From: Myxococcales bacterium
GTDB lineage: Bacteria > Myxococcota_A > UBA9042 > PHBI01 > JAAZYN01
Direction of reading: 5' to 3'
NCBI GenBank assembly: GCA_014239625.1
Contig: JAAZYN010000226.1
Span: 1 to 6,290, forward strand
DNA: 6,290 bases
The position numbers and the translations under genes are program-made. The first letter of the stretch is position 1. Each line of letters opens with the position of its first letter. A model generated the notes under the pieces. The model made no database searches. It saw only the letters and a list, made by a program, of their open reading frames with translations, and was not told the DNA's origin. Shown here piece after piece: positions 1 to 6,190 of the stretch.

Positions 1-36
1 CGCCTCCGGTCCGTGCCACACCCGGCAGCGCTACGC

Positions 37-70
37 CTCCTTGGTTTCGCTCGAACGTTCCACCAAGGAG
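37..70. repeat. Inverted repeat, 9-bp arms
   Basis: CTCCTTGGT (37-45) and ACCAAGGAG (62-70) are perfect reverse complements around a 16-base loop that itself contains the palindrome GAACGTTC (53-60). No U-tract follows on either strand, so it is not a classical terminator. An operator or an RNA stem-loop at the left flank is possible. Confidence 0.55.
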
Positions 71-265
71 CGGTCGCGTCGTGGAGGTCGACCTCGTGGA
101 TCCCTCGGGCGGCTCGTTCAGGCCAGCCGGCGCGGGGGGGGCTGGCGGCCACCCGAGCCGGAGCAGCCCAGCCCCGAACGAGGACGCCGCCGGCGAGGTC
201 GACGTACGTGGCCCGGGAGGACGCCAGCCGGGACGTCTCATGGCGCTTCGAGCGCAACCCAGGTG

Positions 266-294
266 GCTCCGCGCCGCTGGGTGTGGCGCGGAGC
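266..294. repeat. Inverted repeat, 10-bp GC-rich arms
   Basis: GCTCCGCGCC (266-275) and GGCGCGGAGC (285-294) are perfect reverse complements separated by 9 bases. The stem is almost all G:C and would fold strongly on either strand. A smaller stem, GCGCT-TCG-AGCGC (243-255), lies just to its left. Function is unknown. Confidence 0.6.
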
Positions 295-326
295 GGTGGT
301 CGGTGCCGTGGCATGCCACGACCACC
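295..326. repeat. Compound dyad with 14-base palindrome
   Basis: GGTGGT (295-300) and ACCACC (321-326) flank the perfect palindrome CGTGGCATGCCACG (307-320). One arm has 6 extra bases (301-306), so an RNA form would be a bulged hairpin. It directly abuts the 266-294 repeat, making a continuous block of about 60 structured bases. It could be a protein-binding operator or part of a folded RNA. Confidence 0.55.
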
Positions 327-411
327 CAGCCAGCCGACGGGAGGCCGCGCTCGTCAGCGTTCCGACCCCTCTGCCGACAGCCCAACGGTCTCGACTCCAG
401 GCGCGGTCGTG

Positions 412-445
412 CGGGCAACTTTTGCCCGGCAAATTGTGCCGGGCA
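412..445. terminator. Nested hairpins after fliA, possible transcription or RNA-processing end
   Basis: A perfect 9-bp inverted repeat (TGCCCGGCA at 423-431, TGCCGGGCA at 437-445, 5-nt loop) starts 4 nt after the fliA stop. A second perfect 7-bp repeat (CGGGCAA at 412-418, TTGCCCG at 422-428, 3-nt loop) shares bases with it, so only one stem can form at a time. In the fliA direction the stem is followed by AAAAG, not a U-tract, so a classical intrinsic terminator is not shown. In the plus direction TATTTTT (451-457) follows after 5 bases, so it may instead end transcription coming from the left. A 3'-end protecting stem is also possible. Confidence 0.5.
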
Positions 446-449
446 GGGC

Positions 450-1211
450 CTATTTTTCCTGGAACGCGACTCGCAGGCGTTGAACCGCCTGCTTGTGCAA
501 CTGACAGACTCGAGCCTCGGTGACTCCGAGGATCTCACCCACCTGTTTGAGCCCCATGTCTTGGAAGTAGTAAAGGCCGATCACCTGTTGCAATCGCTCG
601 GGCAGCGTCTGCATCGCCTGGATCAGCGACACCCGCAGAACGGCCGGTGGCAGCGCAGAGCGGACGATGACCGAGCGCAGGTCGGTGATGCGACTGTCTT
701 CGAATTGGACCGCGCGCCGCTCTTGCACATCCCGGCGCAGCGTCTGCAACGCCGACAGCTCCAAGTTCATGTGGGCCGCCACCTCGCTCTCCGTGGGGAT
801 GCGCCCCAGCTGAGCCGTCAAGTTTCTGACAGCGGTCTCCAGCCCACGCGCCTTGCGGCGCAGGGACTGAGACATCGGATCACGTCGCCGCAGCTCGTCC
901 AACATAGCGCCCCGAACGCGAAACTCAGCGAACACGGCAAACGGCCGGCCGCCGGCTGGCTCGTACGTCTTTTGAGCCTGCAGCAGGCCGATGATTCCGA
1001 CCGAGAAGAGGTCCTCGAGCTCGACCACGCCACCGGTGGCTCTCGTCAGACGCCGCGCAAGCTTCCGGACGAGGCCCGCGTGCGCCCGGACCAACTCGGC
1101 GGGGGTCATGTGACTCACCCCTTCGTCACGGTTCTCAGACTCCGAAGCGCCGCCATACACGCGGCGCAAGCGTTTTCGCATCTGGTCAGTCTTGGGATCG
1201 CTTTGGGACAT
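450..1211 (-). CDS. fliA: RNA polymerase sigma factor FliA (sigma-28 family)
   Basis: FliA directs RNA polymerase to late flagellar promoters such as flagellin, chemotaxis and motor genes, and is normally held by the anti-sigma factor FlgM (none is seen here). From the ATG at 1211 the product is 253 residues. Region 2 spans about 39-123, including VELEDLFSVGIIGLL and the highly typical FAEFRVRGAMLDELRRRD (94-111). Region 3 spans about 124-165 (LGRIPTESEVAAHM). Region 4 spans about 187-250 with LPERLQQVIGLYYFQ (203-217) and the helix-turn-helix around LKQVGEILGVTEARVCQLH (221-239). The start is uncertain: 1211 has only a weak ribosome site (GGGTTG), 10 bases after the flhG stop. An internal ATG at 1109 has AAGGGG (1123-1118) 8 nt upstream and would give 218 residues. 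Enterobacterial FliA has about 239, so length does not decide. Confidence 0.95.
   Translation of the reverse strand: MSQSDPKTDQMRKRLRRVYGGASESENRDEGVSHMTPAELVRAHAGLVRKLARRLTRATGGVVELEDLFSVGIIGLLQAQKTYEPAGGRPFAVFAEFRVRGAMLDELRRRDPMSQSLRRKARGLETAVRNLTAQLGRIPTESEVAAHMNLELSALQTLRRDVQERRAVQFEDSRITDLRSVIVRSALPPAVLRVSLIQAMQTLPERLQQVIGLYYFQDMGLKQVGEILGVTEARVCQLHKQAVQRLRVAFQEK
1115..1123 (-). promoter_or_regulatory. Strong internal ribosome binding site in fliA
   Basis: The minus strand reads AAGGGGTGA, 5 nt (8 nt from the AAGGGG core) before an in-frame ATG at 1109. This is a better Shine-Dalgarno match than the one before the ATG at 1211. Starting at 1109 would remove 34 charged residues and keep all of sigma region 2. 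It could be the true start or an extra internal start. Confidence 0.45.
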
Positions 1212-1221
1212 CAACCCGCGC

Positions 1222-2064
1222 TTAGTACGCCTCAGAGTACCCGATGACCTGGCTCCAGAACAGCTGCATACCGCCGCTCGCTTCGGCGCTGGCGGTTCTC
1301 ATCAACAATGTGTCGCTGACTTTTCGTAGCGCCGTGGCGGCGGGGCTGTTGGGGTGCGCGACGAGAAGAGGGCGTCTTTGCTGGACGGAGCGCGGTATGT
1401 GCGGATCGCTTGGGACGCGCCCCACGTAGTCGACGACGACCGGCAGAAATCTCGCGGCGAGCCTGGAGAGGCGGACAAACAGTTCCCGAGCCCCCATGTC
1501 GTCGGAGGCCTGGTTCAAGAGCAGGTGCACGCGCTCGATGCCATAGCGCCGCGACAGCACCTTGATCGTGGCGTAGGCGTCGGTCAGGGCTGTCGGCTCG
1601 GGCGTCGTGACGACGACGATGTCGTGCGCAGCTGCCGCAAAAAAGAGGGTGTGAGAGCTGATGCCGGCGGCGGTGTCTACGATGATGGTGTCGAACTGCC
1701 CGCCCAGCGATTCGATGCCTTGAACCAGCCGCTGGCGCTCCGCGGGAGACGCGTCTGCCACCGCCTGGACTCCCGACGCTCCGGGCAGCACCGTGATCCC
1801 GAAGCGGGTCGGCATCAGCACGTCCGACATGGACATCGAGCCGTCCATCACGTCAGCGAGCGAGTGCCGTGGCCGTTGGTCGACGAGGACGTCGATGTTG
1901 GCCAGCCCCAGGTCGGCGTCCACGACCAGCACTCGGCGCCCTTTGTCCGCGTACGCGACCGCCAGGTTGACAGCCACGTTGGTCTTGCCGACCCCTCCCT
2001 TACCGCTGGTGATGGCGATGACTCTCGGGCTTCGCTGTATGTTGGCGGGTGGTTCGAATGTCAC
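1222..2064 (-). CDS. flhG: MinD/ParA-type ATPase FlhG (FleN, YlxH), flagellar number regulator
   Basis: FlhG is a membrane-cycling ATPase that limits flagellar number and position; in some bacteria (FleN) it also restrains the sigma-54 activator FleQ. The GTG start at 2064 has AGGAG (2075-2071) 6 nt upstream and lies 13 bases after flhA. The 280-residue product shows the deviant Walker A GKGGVGKT (21-28, with signature Lys22 and Lys27), the switch region VVDADLGLANID (47-58, Asp49 and Asp51) and Walker B IIVDTAAG (127-134, Asp130). The C-terminal end (about 266-280, MQLFWSQVIGYSEAY) could be a short amphipathic membrane anchor. The N-terminus (MTFEPPANIQRSPRV) has no recognisable DQAxxLR motif, which in FlhG proteins stimulates the FlhF GTPase, and flhF is not found upstream. 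Flagellar context favours FlhG over MinD or a plasmid ParA. Confidence 0.92.
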   Translation of the reverse strand: MTFEPPANIQRSPRVIAITSGKGGVGKTNVAVNLAVAYADKGRRVLVVDADLGLANIDVLVDQRPRHSLADVMDGSMSMSDVLMPTRFGITVLPGASGVQAVADASPAERQRLVQGIESLGGQFDTIIVDTAAGISSHTLFFAAAAHDIVVVTTPEPTALTDAYATIKVLSRRYGIERVHLLLNQASDDMGARELFVRLSRLAARFLPVVVDYVGRVPSDPHIPRSVQQRRPLLVAHPNSPAATALRKVSDTLLMRTASAEASGGMQLFWSQVIGYSEAY

Positions 2065-2077
2065 GTAGGGCTCCTGA

Positions 2078-4261
2078 CTATTGCGCAGCGGTGCGGCTGC
2101 CTCTTCGGGACAGGCCTAAAGTTCGATGGGTGATCAGCTCCACCCTGGGGGGGAGCTCGCTCTGGGACATGAAACGAACCTGCGGAAGGAAGCGGGTCGC
2201 GAACTTGACCAACGGGTAGCGCAGGTCGCTGGGGGCCACGATGAGCGCCGGATAGCCGAGGTCGTGCAAGGTGTCGCTCGCCACCTTCAGTTGCTCCAAC
2301 ACCTCCCTGGCCATACCCAGATCAGGTGCGAGCGCTACATCGCCGTCGTGTCTCATGGTGACTGATCGTAGCGCGTCCTCACTAGGTGCGTCGAAAATTG
2401 CGGCATGTAACTTACCATCTGGCCCCATCAGTGACTGAGCGATGCGCGGTCCGAGCCGCTGCCTGACTTGCTCAGCCAAGAAATGAGTGGCCTTGCTCTG
2501 GCGGGCGTTCTCCGAGAGGCTCTCCAGGATGGTGCGGAGGTCGCGCACCGAGACCTGCTCTCGGAGCAGCATGCGCAGCACCGCCAGGACCTCGACGTGG
2601 CTGAGGACCGTCGGGATGAGCTCGTCGACCACCCGGGGCGAGTGGTCGCTGACGATGTCGAGCAGCGCTTGCAGCTCTTCTCGGCCGATGAGCTGATGGG
2701 CCTCGCGCACCAGGGCCTCCGACACGTGCGTGATGATGACGGCCGCCGGGGCGACCACCGTGTATCCCGCCAGCTCGGCTCGGGTGCGGTGAGCGCTGCG
2801 GATCCAGAGCGCTGGGAGCCCGAAGGCGGGCTCGGTCGTCTCCACCCCGTCCACCGTCTCGCGGACGTCGCCCGGATCCATCGCCATCAGGCGATCGGGC
2901 ATGACCTCCCCGTCGATGTCGGCGACGCCGCGAATAAGCAGCCGATATGCACCCGGAGCGAGCTCCAGGTTGTCCTTGAGGTGGATCGGGGGGAGGATGA
3001 TCCCCATGTCTCGTGCGAAGTTCTGGCGTAGCGCGGCGACCCGGTCGACCAGATCACCCTTCGCGTCGTTTTCGCCTCCGCTCACGAGCGGGATCAGGCC
3101 GTAGCCTACCTCCAACTCCAGCGTCTGCACGGGCAGGACGTCCATCAGCCGGGCCTTTTGATCCGGTTGCGTCCCAGGCCCCGCGTCCGGGGCCCCCGGC
3201 GGTCGCGCATCAGGGCCCGCACGCCCGCCTTCTCGGGGCGTCCCGCCACCCGGCAGGATCGCCGGCAGACGTCGCGCGCCGAAGAGGAGCCCCGCGATGA
3301 TGACCAGGAACGCGACGGTCGGCATGCCGGGCACCAGCATGAGGCCGAACAGCACCAGCGACGTCGCCGTCATCACTTTCGGCGAACCGAAGAGCTGGCC
3401 CGCCAGCTGGACGCCCAGGTCGTTGCCATCGCTGGTGGTTCTCGTGACCACCAGGCCGGCGGCCGTGGAGACCAGCAGCGCTGGGATCTGGCTGACGAGG
3501 CCGTCGCCGATGGTCAAGATCGTGTAGGCCTGGACCGCGTCGCCGACGGCCATGTCTTGTTGCAGCGTGCCGATGATCAGGCCGCCGATGATGTTGATTG
3601 CGGTGATCACGAGGCCGGCGATGGCGTCGCCGCGGACGAACTTGGAGCTACCATCCATGGCGCCGTGGAAGTCCGTCTCCTGGGCCAGCTCGGACCGCCG
3701 TGTCCGGGCCTGATCCTGCGTGATCAGGCCCGCCGCGAGGTCACTGTCGATGCTCATCTGCTTGCCGGGGAGGGCGTCGAGGGTGAAGCGGGCGCTGACC
3801 TCCGCGACGCGGCCTGAACCCTTGGTGATCACGATGAAATTGATCAGGGTCAGGATCAGGAAGACGACGGCGCCAACAATATAGCTGCCGCCGACTACGA
3901 AGTCGCCGAAGGTCTGAACGATGCTCCCGGCGGCGTCCGTCCCTTCGTGGCCCCCGAGCAGGATCAGTCGCGTCGTGGAGATGTTCAGCGCCAGCCGGAA
4001 CAGGGTCGTGACGAGGAGCAGTGACGGGAACACAGAGAAATCGAGCGTCCGCCGGACGTTCACCGAGGTGAGCAACATCACCAGCGCCAGCGTGATATTG
4101 GCCGCCAGCAGCAAGTCTAGAAGGACTGGGGGGAGGGGGAGGATCATCAGCCCGATGATCGACACCAGCCCCATGGGCAAGATGAGGTCTCGTCGATTCA
4201 CTCCGGCGATGTTGAAGATCGAGGAGCGGGGGGTGGGGACGCGAGCGGGTGTTCGTGCCAT
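2078..4261 (-). CDS. flhA: Flagellar type III export apparatus protein FlhA
   Basis: FlhA forms the nonameric export ring that couples ion flow to secretion and docks chaperone-substrate complexes in the cytoplasm. The product has 727 residues; family members are about 690-710. The N-terminal half (about 27-332) holds around eight membrane segments, including LDFSVFP (73-79) and TTLFRLALN (85-93). The FHIPEP loop signature is intact at about 151-175 (RVAEVSARF, LDALPGKQM), with Arg151, Arg158 and Asp162, and Asp212 in FVRGDAIAG; by alignment from memory these match residues important for proton-coupled export in Salmonella FlhA. A Gly/Pro-rich linker at about 336-372 leads to the cytosolic domain (373-710), followed by a basic tail. 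The ATG at 4261 has AGGA (4271-4268) 6 nt upstream and lies 8 bases after fliQ. It directly follows fliQ, without the usual fliR and flhB. Confidence 0.97.
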   Translation of the reverse strand: MARTPARVPTPRSSIFNIAGVNRRDLILPMGLVSIIGLMILPLPPVLLDLLLAANITLALVMLLTSVNVRRTLDFSVFPSLLLVTTLFRLALNISTTRLILLGGHEGTDAAGSIVQTFGDFVVGGSYIVGAVVFLILTLINFIVITKGSGRVAEVSARFTLDALPGKQMSIDSDLAAGLITQDQARTRRSELAQETDFHGAMDGSSKFVRGDAIAGLVITAINIIGGLIIGTLQQDMAVGDAVQAYTILTIGDGLVSQIPALLVSTAAGLVVTRTTSDGNDLGVQLAGQLFGSPKVMTATSLVLFGLMLVPGMPTVAFLVIIAGLLFGARRLPAILPGGGTPREGGRAGPDARPPGAPDAGPGTQPDQKARLMDVLPVQTLELEVGYGLIPLVSGGENDAKGDLVDRVAALRQNFARDMGIILPPIHLKDNLELAPGAYRLLIRGVADIDGEVMPDRLMAMDPGDVRETVDGVETTEPAFGLPALWIRSAHRTRAELAGYTVVAPAAVIITHVSEALVREAHQLIGREELQALLDIVSDHSPRVVDELIPTVLSHVEVLAVLRMLLREQVSVRDLRTILESLSENARQSKATHFLAEQVRQRLGPRIAQSLMGPDGKLHAAIFDAPSEDALRSVTMRHDGDVALAPDLGMAREVLEQLKVASDTLHDLGYPALIVAPSDLRYPLVKFATRFLPQVRFMSQSELPPRVELITHRTLGLSRRGSRTAAQ

Positions 4262-4269
4262 CGAGAGTC

Positions 4270-4545
4270 CTATGGGCCCGCGGAGACGCCGGAGATTTTG
4301 ACGATGACTTCACTCCAGAGGGACTCGAACGAGTCGTAGATGTCGGGCCCTGCGAACCACATGATCCCTCCTACGGCCAGCATCTTCGGGATGAACACGA
4401 TCGTGACCTCCTGAAGCTGGGTCGCCGCTTGGAGCAACGAGATAAATACGCCGACGACGAGACCTGCGAACAGCATCGGGGCGCTCATCTCGAAGATGGT
4501 CGCGAGTGCGTTCTCGAGGAGGTCGCCGACTTCTTCCGGGTTCAT
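4270..4545 (-). CDS. fliQ: Flagellar type III export gate protein FliQ
   Basis: FliQ is a small hairpin membrane protein that packs around the FliP-FliR core of the export gate. The 91-residue product is close to the usual 89. It has two membrane helices at about 18-40 and 48-66. The conserved loop ATQLQEVTIVFIPK (residues 41-54) is diagnostic of FliQ/SctS. The ATG at 4545 is chosen over an in-frame upstream start at 4578 because the latter would sit inside the end of fliP and add 11 residues unlike the family, while GGGGTGA directly precedes 4545. The start lies 4 bases after the fliP stop, suggesting coupled translation. The TAG stop overlaps the AGGA ribosome site of flhA. The fliR gene that usually follows is absent. 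Confidence 0.96.
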   Translation of the reverse strand: MNPEEVGDLLENALATIFEMSAPMLFAGLVVGVFISLLQAATQLQEVTIVFIPKMLAVGGIMWFAGPDIYDSFESLWSEVIVKISGVSAGP

Positions 4546-4549
4546 CGCA

Positions 4550-5293
4550 TCACCCCAGCGACTCGGCCAGTGAGCCAATGACCAATCCCCACCCGTCGAC
4601 GGCGACGAAGACGATGATCTTGAGCGGCAACGAGATGGTCGCAGGGGGGAGCATCATCATACCCATCGACATCAGCACCGAGGCCACCACCAGATCCAGG
4701 ACCAGGAACGGTATGAACAGCAGCGCGCCCATCTGGAACGCCGTCTTCAGCTCGCTGAGCATGAACGCCGGGACCAGCGCCACCGTGGGGACGTCCTCCG
4801 CGGTGTTGGGACGAGGCTCCCGCATGATCTCCATGAACAGCATCAGGTCCTTTTCCTTGGTGTGTCGCAGCATGTACTGGCGCATCGGCCCGAGGGTCGC
4901 CTCCATCAGGCCCACCTCGTCGAGGAGGCCCTCCTGGTAAGGGGTGATGGCTTCGTCGCGGATGGCGCTGTACACGGGCGCCATGGTGAACATGGTCAGG
5001 AACAGAGCCAGCCCGACCATCACCCGCGTCGGCGGCAGCTGCACCACCCCGACGGCCTGCCGCATGAGCGACAGCACCACGATGATCCGCGTGAACGAGG
5101 TCATCGACAGGATGAGCGCCGGCGCGAAGGTGATGACGCCCAGCAGCAGCAGTATCTTGATGGCGCCGATATAGCCTTCGGAGCCGGTGTCTATCTGCAC
5201 GCTGACCCCGGAGCTCTGTTGCGCCCAGGCTGCGGCTGCGGAGCTCGCGACCAGGAGCAGAGTCAAGGTGACGCGGAGCAGGACGGTCTTCAT
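4550..5293 (-). CDS. fliP: Flagellar type III export gate protein FliP
   Basis: FliP is the main pore-forming subunit of the flagellar export gate; five copies assemble with FliQ and FliR. With the ATG at 5293 the product is 247 residues, close to the roughly 245 of enterobacterial FliP. It begins with a good signal peptide (residues 1-24, ending AWA before Gln25), as expected for FliP. An in-frame GTG at 5308 would add five residues but has no clear ribosome site, whereas GGAA lies 8 nt before the ATG. Hallmarks are SFTRIIVVLSLMRQAVG (66-82), LPPTRVMVGLALFLTMF (86-102), VPAFMLSELKTAFQMG (174-189) and LPPATISLPLKIIVFVAVDGW (215-235, internal match to the second FliP signature). The Met-rich stretch at 208-214 matches the methionine gasket of the pore. 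All core elements are intact. The TGA stop is 4 bases from the fliQ start. Confidence 0.97.
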   Translation of the reverse strand: MKTVLLRVTLTLLLVASSAAAAWAQQSSGVSVQIDTGSEGYIGAIKILLLLGVITFAPALILSMTSFTRIIVVLSLMRQAVGVVQLPPTRVMVGLALFLTMFTMAPVYSAIRDEAITPYQEGLLDEVGLMEATLGPMRQYMLRHTKEKDLMLFMEIMREPRPNTAEDVPTVALVPAFMLSELKTAFQMGALLFIPFLVLDLVVASVLMSMGMMMLPPATISLPLKIIVFVAVDGWGLVIGSLAESLG

Positions 5294-5312
5294 GGTGTGG
5301 TTCCGCACGCGG

Positions 5313-6140
5313 CTAGGCCATCGACCGGCGGTACCGCGCCAGGGGGTTGGCGGCGGAAGGAGCGGCCGGCGCGAGGGCGCGTTCGAGACCGACAGGCGTC
5401 GCGGCGTTGAGCCGATCTACCAAATGGTCCAGGAACTGCTCTCCGCTGTCCGCTGCGGCCTTTGCCGGGGTATGCCTGGGGGAGGGGGGCACCAGGGGCG
5501 AGATGTTTGCCTCAGGAGCATCAGCGGCCTTGTGTTGGCTGTCCGGTGGTTGCGTCGATAACGGCAGCGAGATAGGCCCATCCAGCGCCTCGGGCTCGAG
5601 CTCGGTCAGCAGGGTGAGCCCTTTTTCCGACGTGCCCAGCACGAGGACGCGGCCTGGCGCCTGGACCAGCGCTACCTGGAAGCGGCCTCCGATACGCGCC
5701 GTCTCCAGCACGCTCAGGCGCTGGGTTCCTTTGTCCCCAAAGCCGAAGGCGCGCCGTTTGTTCAGCAGCGCCGCCCCCCCGAGCAGCGCCATCAGGGCGA
5801 CCAGCACGATGGTCTTGTTGGACGTGGGCTCCAGGGGTTCTGCGGGCTTGCTCTCGGACACCGTAGTCCGGACGGCGTCGCCGGATGTCGGCGCCGCGAT
5901 GGGCAGCTGTGGGCCGGCAGAGGCCAGGCGTGACGACACCGTCGGCGGAACTTTCCACGACGGGGTCGAACGTTGGGTCTTGGCGTTGGCTTCCGCGGCC
6001 TTGGCCGTAGCCTTGGCAGCGGCGAGCTGTTCGCCGCGCTCACCCAGCGCTACGAAGCCGCCGGTGACCAAACCGCAGATGGCGATGAACCAGAAGCTCT
6101 TGGGCAGGCTGGCTGGCTTCGGTTGCTGTATGTCGCTCAT
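5313..6140 (-). CDS. fliO: Flagellar export-gate assembly protein FliO, extended two-helix form
   Basis: FliO is an inner-membrane protein that helps FliP oligomerise while the flagellar type III export gate forms. The ATG at 6140 is chosen because GAGGGG (6152-6147) precedes it by 6 nt; the in-frame start at 6179 would fall inside the sigma-54 promoter. The 275-residue product has a hydrophobic segment at about 14-33, an Ala/Pro/Lys-rich spacer at 35-108, a second membrane segment at about 110-126 followed by Lys-Arg-Arg, and the FliO core at about 141-181 (LSVLETARIGGRFQVALVQ, then VLVLGTSEKG). The tail to 275 is Pro/Ala-rich. Typical FliO proteins are about 100-150 residues with one helix, so this one carries extra N- and C-terminal parts. 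The TAG stop is 19 bases before the fliP ATG. Identity rests on the core motif and on its position before fliP. Confidence 0.85.
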   Translation of the reverse strand: MSDIQQPKPASLPKSFWFIAICGLVTGGFVALGERGEQLAAAKATAKAAEANAKTQRSTPSWKVPPTVSSRLASAGPQLPIAAPTSGDAVRTTVSESKPAEPLEPTSNKTIVLVALMALLGGAALLNKRRAFGFGDKGTQRLSVLETARIGGRFQVALVQAPGRVLVLGTSEKGLTLLTELEPEALDGPISLPLSTQPPDSQHKAADAPEANISPLVPPSPRHTPAKAAADSGEQFLDHLVDRLNAATPVGLERALAPAAPSAANPLARYRRSMA

Positions 6141-6174
6141 CCGGAACCCCTCGTGCGGTTGCTCCCTGCGGCGT

Positions 6175-6190
6175 TGCAATCACGGTGCCA
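6175..6190 (-). promoter_or_regulatory. Sigma-54 (RpoN) -24/-12 promoter for the fliO operon
   Basis: On the minus strand this site reads TGGCACCGTGATTGCA. It matches the sigma-54 consensus TGGCAC-N5-TTGCA, with the invariant GG at 6189-6188 and GC at 6177-6176 exactly 12 bases apart. By the usual geometry transcription would start near 6164, giving a leader of about 24 nt before the fliO ATG. Established knowledge: sigma-54 promoters need an AAA+ enhancer-binding activator (FleQ/FlrA/FlgR type for flagella). No such activator is encoded here. Inference: the site drives the whole fliO-fliA run, since no later junction is long enough for an obvious promoter. Confidence 0.82.

Larger units (their letters stand above)
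1..449. other. Non-coding downstream flank rich in inverted repeats
   Basis: No gene is supported in the 449 bases beyond the fliA stop. Plus-strand frames are open but rich in Arg, Pro and Gly, lack known motifs and run on into fliA antisense. Minus-strand frames give short products with no recognisable domain. The region instead carries several perfect or near-perfect dyads (37-70, 84-95, 266-294, 295-326 and 412-445), a G8 tract (134-141) and a repeated GAGGTCGAC (84-92 and 195-203). It could hold the transcript end, a small RNA or repeat debris; the sequence alone does not say which. Confidence 0.5.

Noticed and set aside
134..141. G8 tract as a phase-variation switch
   Set aside because: It lies in non-coding sequence with no nearby promoter or gene start that slippage would affect; shorter 7-base tracts in flhA and fliO are also likely just GC-rich composition.
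238..432. A 64-codon minus-strand frame downstream of fliA
   Set aside because: No ribosome site I can recognise, no domain, and it runs through strong inverted repeats; its composition looks non-coding.
81..1247. A long plus-strand open frame of 388 codons across the flank and the antisense of fliA
   Set aside because: Most of it is antisense to a clearly homologous fliA; the translation is Arg/Gln/His-rich without any domain. It is a typical GC-rich shadow frame.
1354..2133. A 259-codon plus-strand open frame opposite flhG
   Set aside because: Antisense to conserved Walker motifs of FlhG; its composition is typical of reverse-strand reading in GC-rich DNA.
3741..4313. A 190-codon minus-strand frame overlapping flhA
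   Set aside because: It is an out-of-frame reading of the conserved FlhA membrane domain; Arg/Pro/His-rich with no membrane character.
4546..4578. Upstream in-frame start for fliQ at 4578
   Set aside because: It lies within the end of fliP, adds 11 residues not typical of FliQ, and the start at 4545 has a proper GGGGTGA site and the usual length.
2078..5293. FliP/FliQ/FlhA as part of a virulence (injectisome) type III secretion system
   Set aside because: The neighbours fliO, flhG and fliA are flagellum-specific, and the FliP and FlhA sequences follow flagellar patterns.
6141..6179. Upstream in-frame start for fliO at 6179
   Set aside because: It would lie in the sigma-54 promoter and upstream of the predicted transcript start, while 6140 has an excellent ribosome site.
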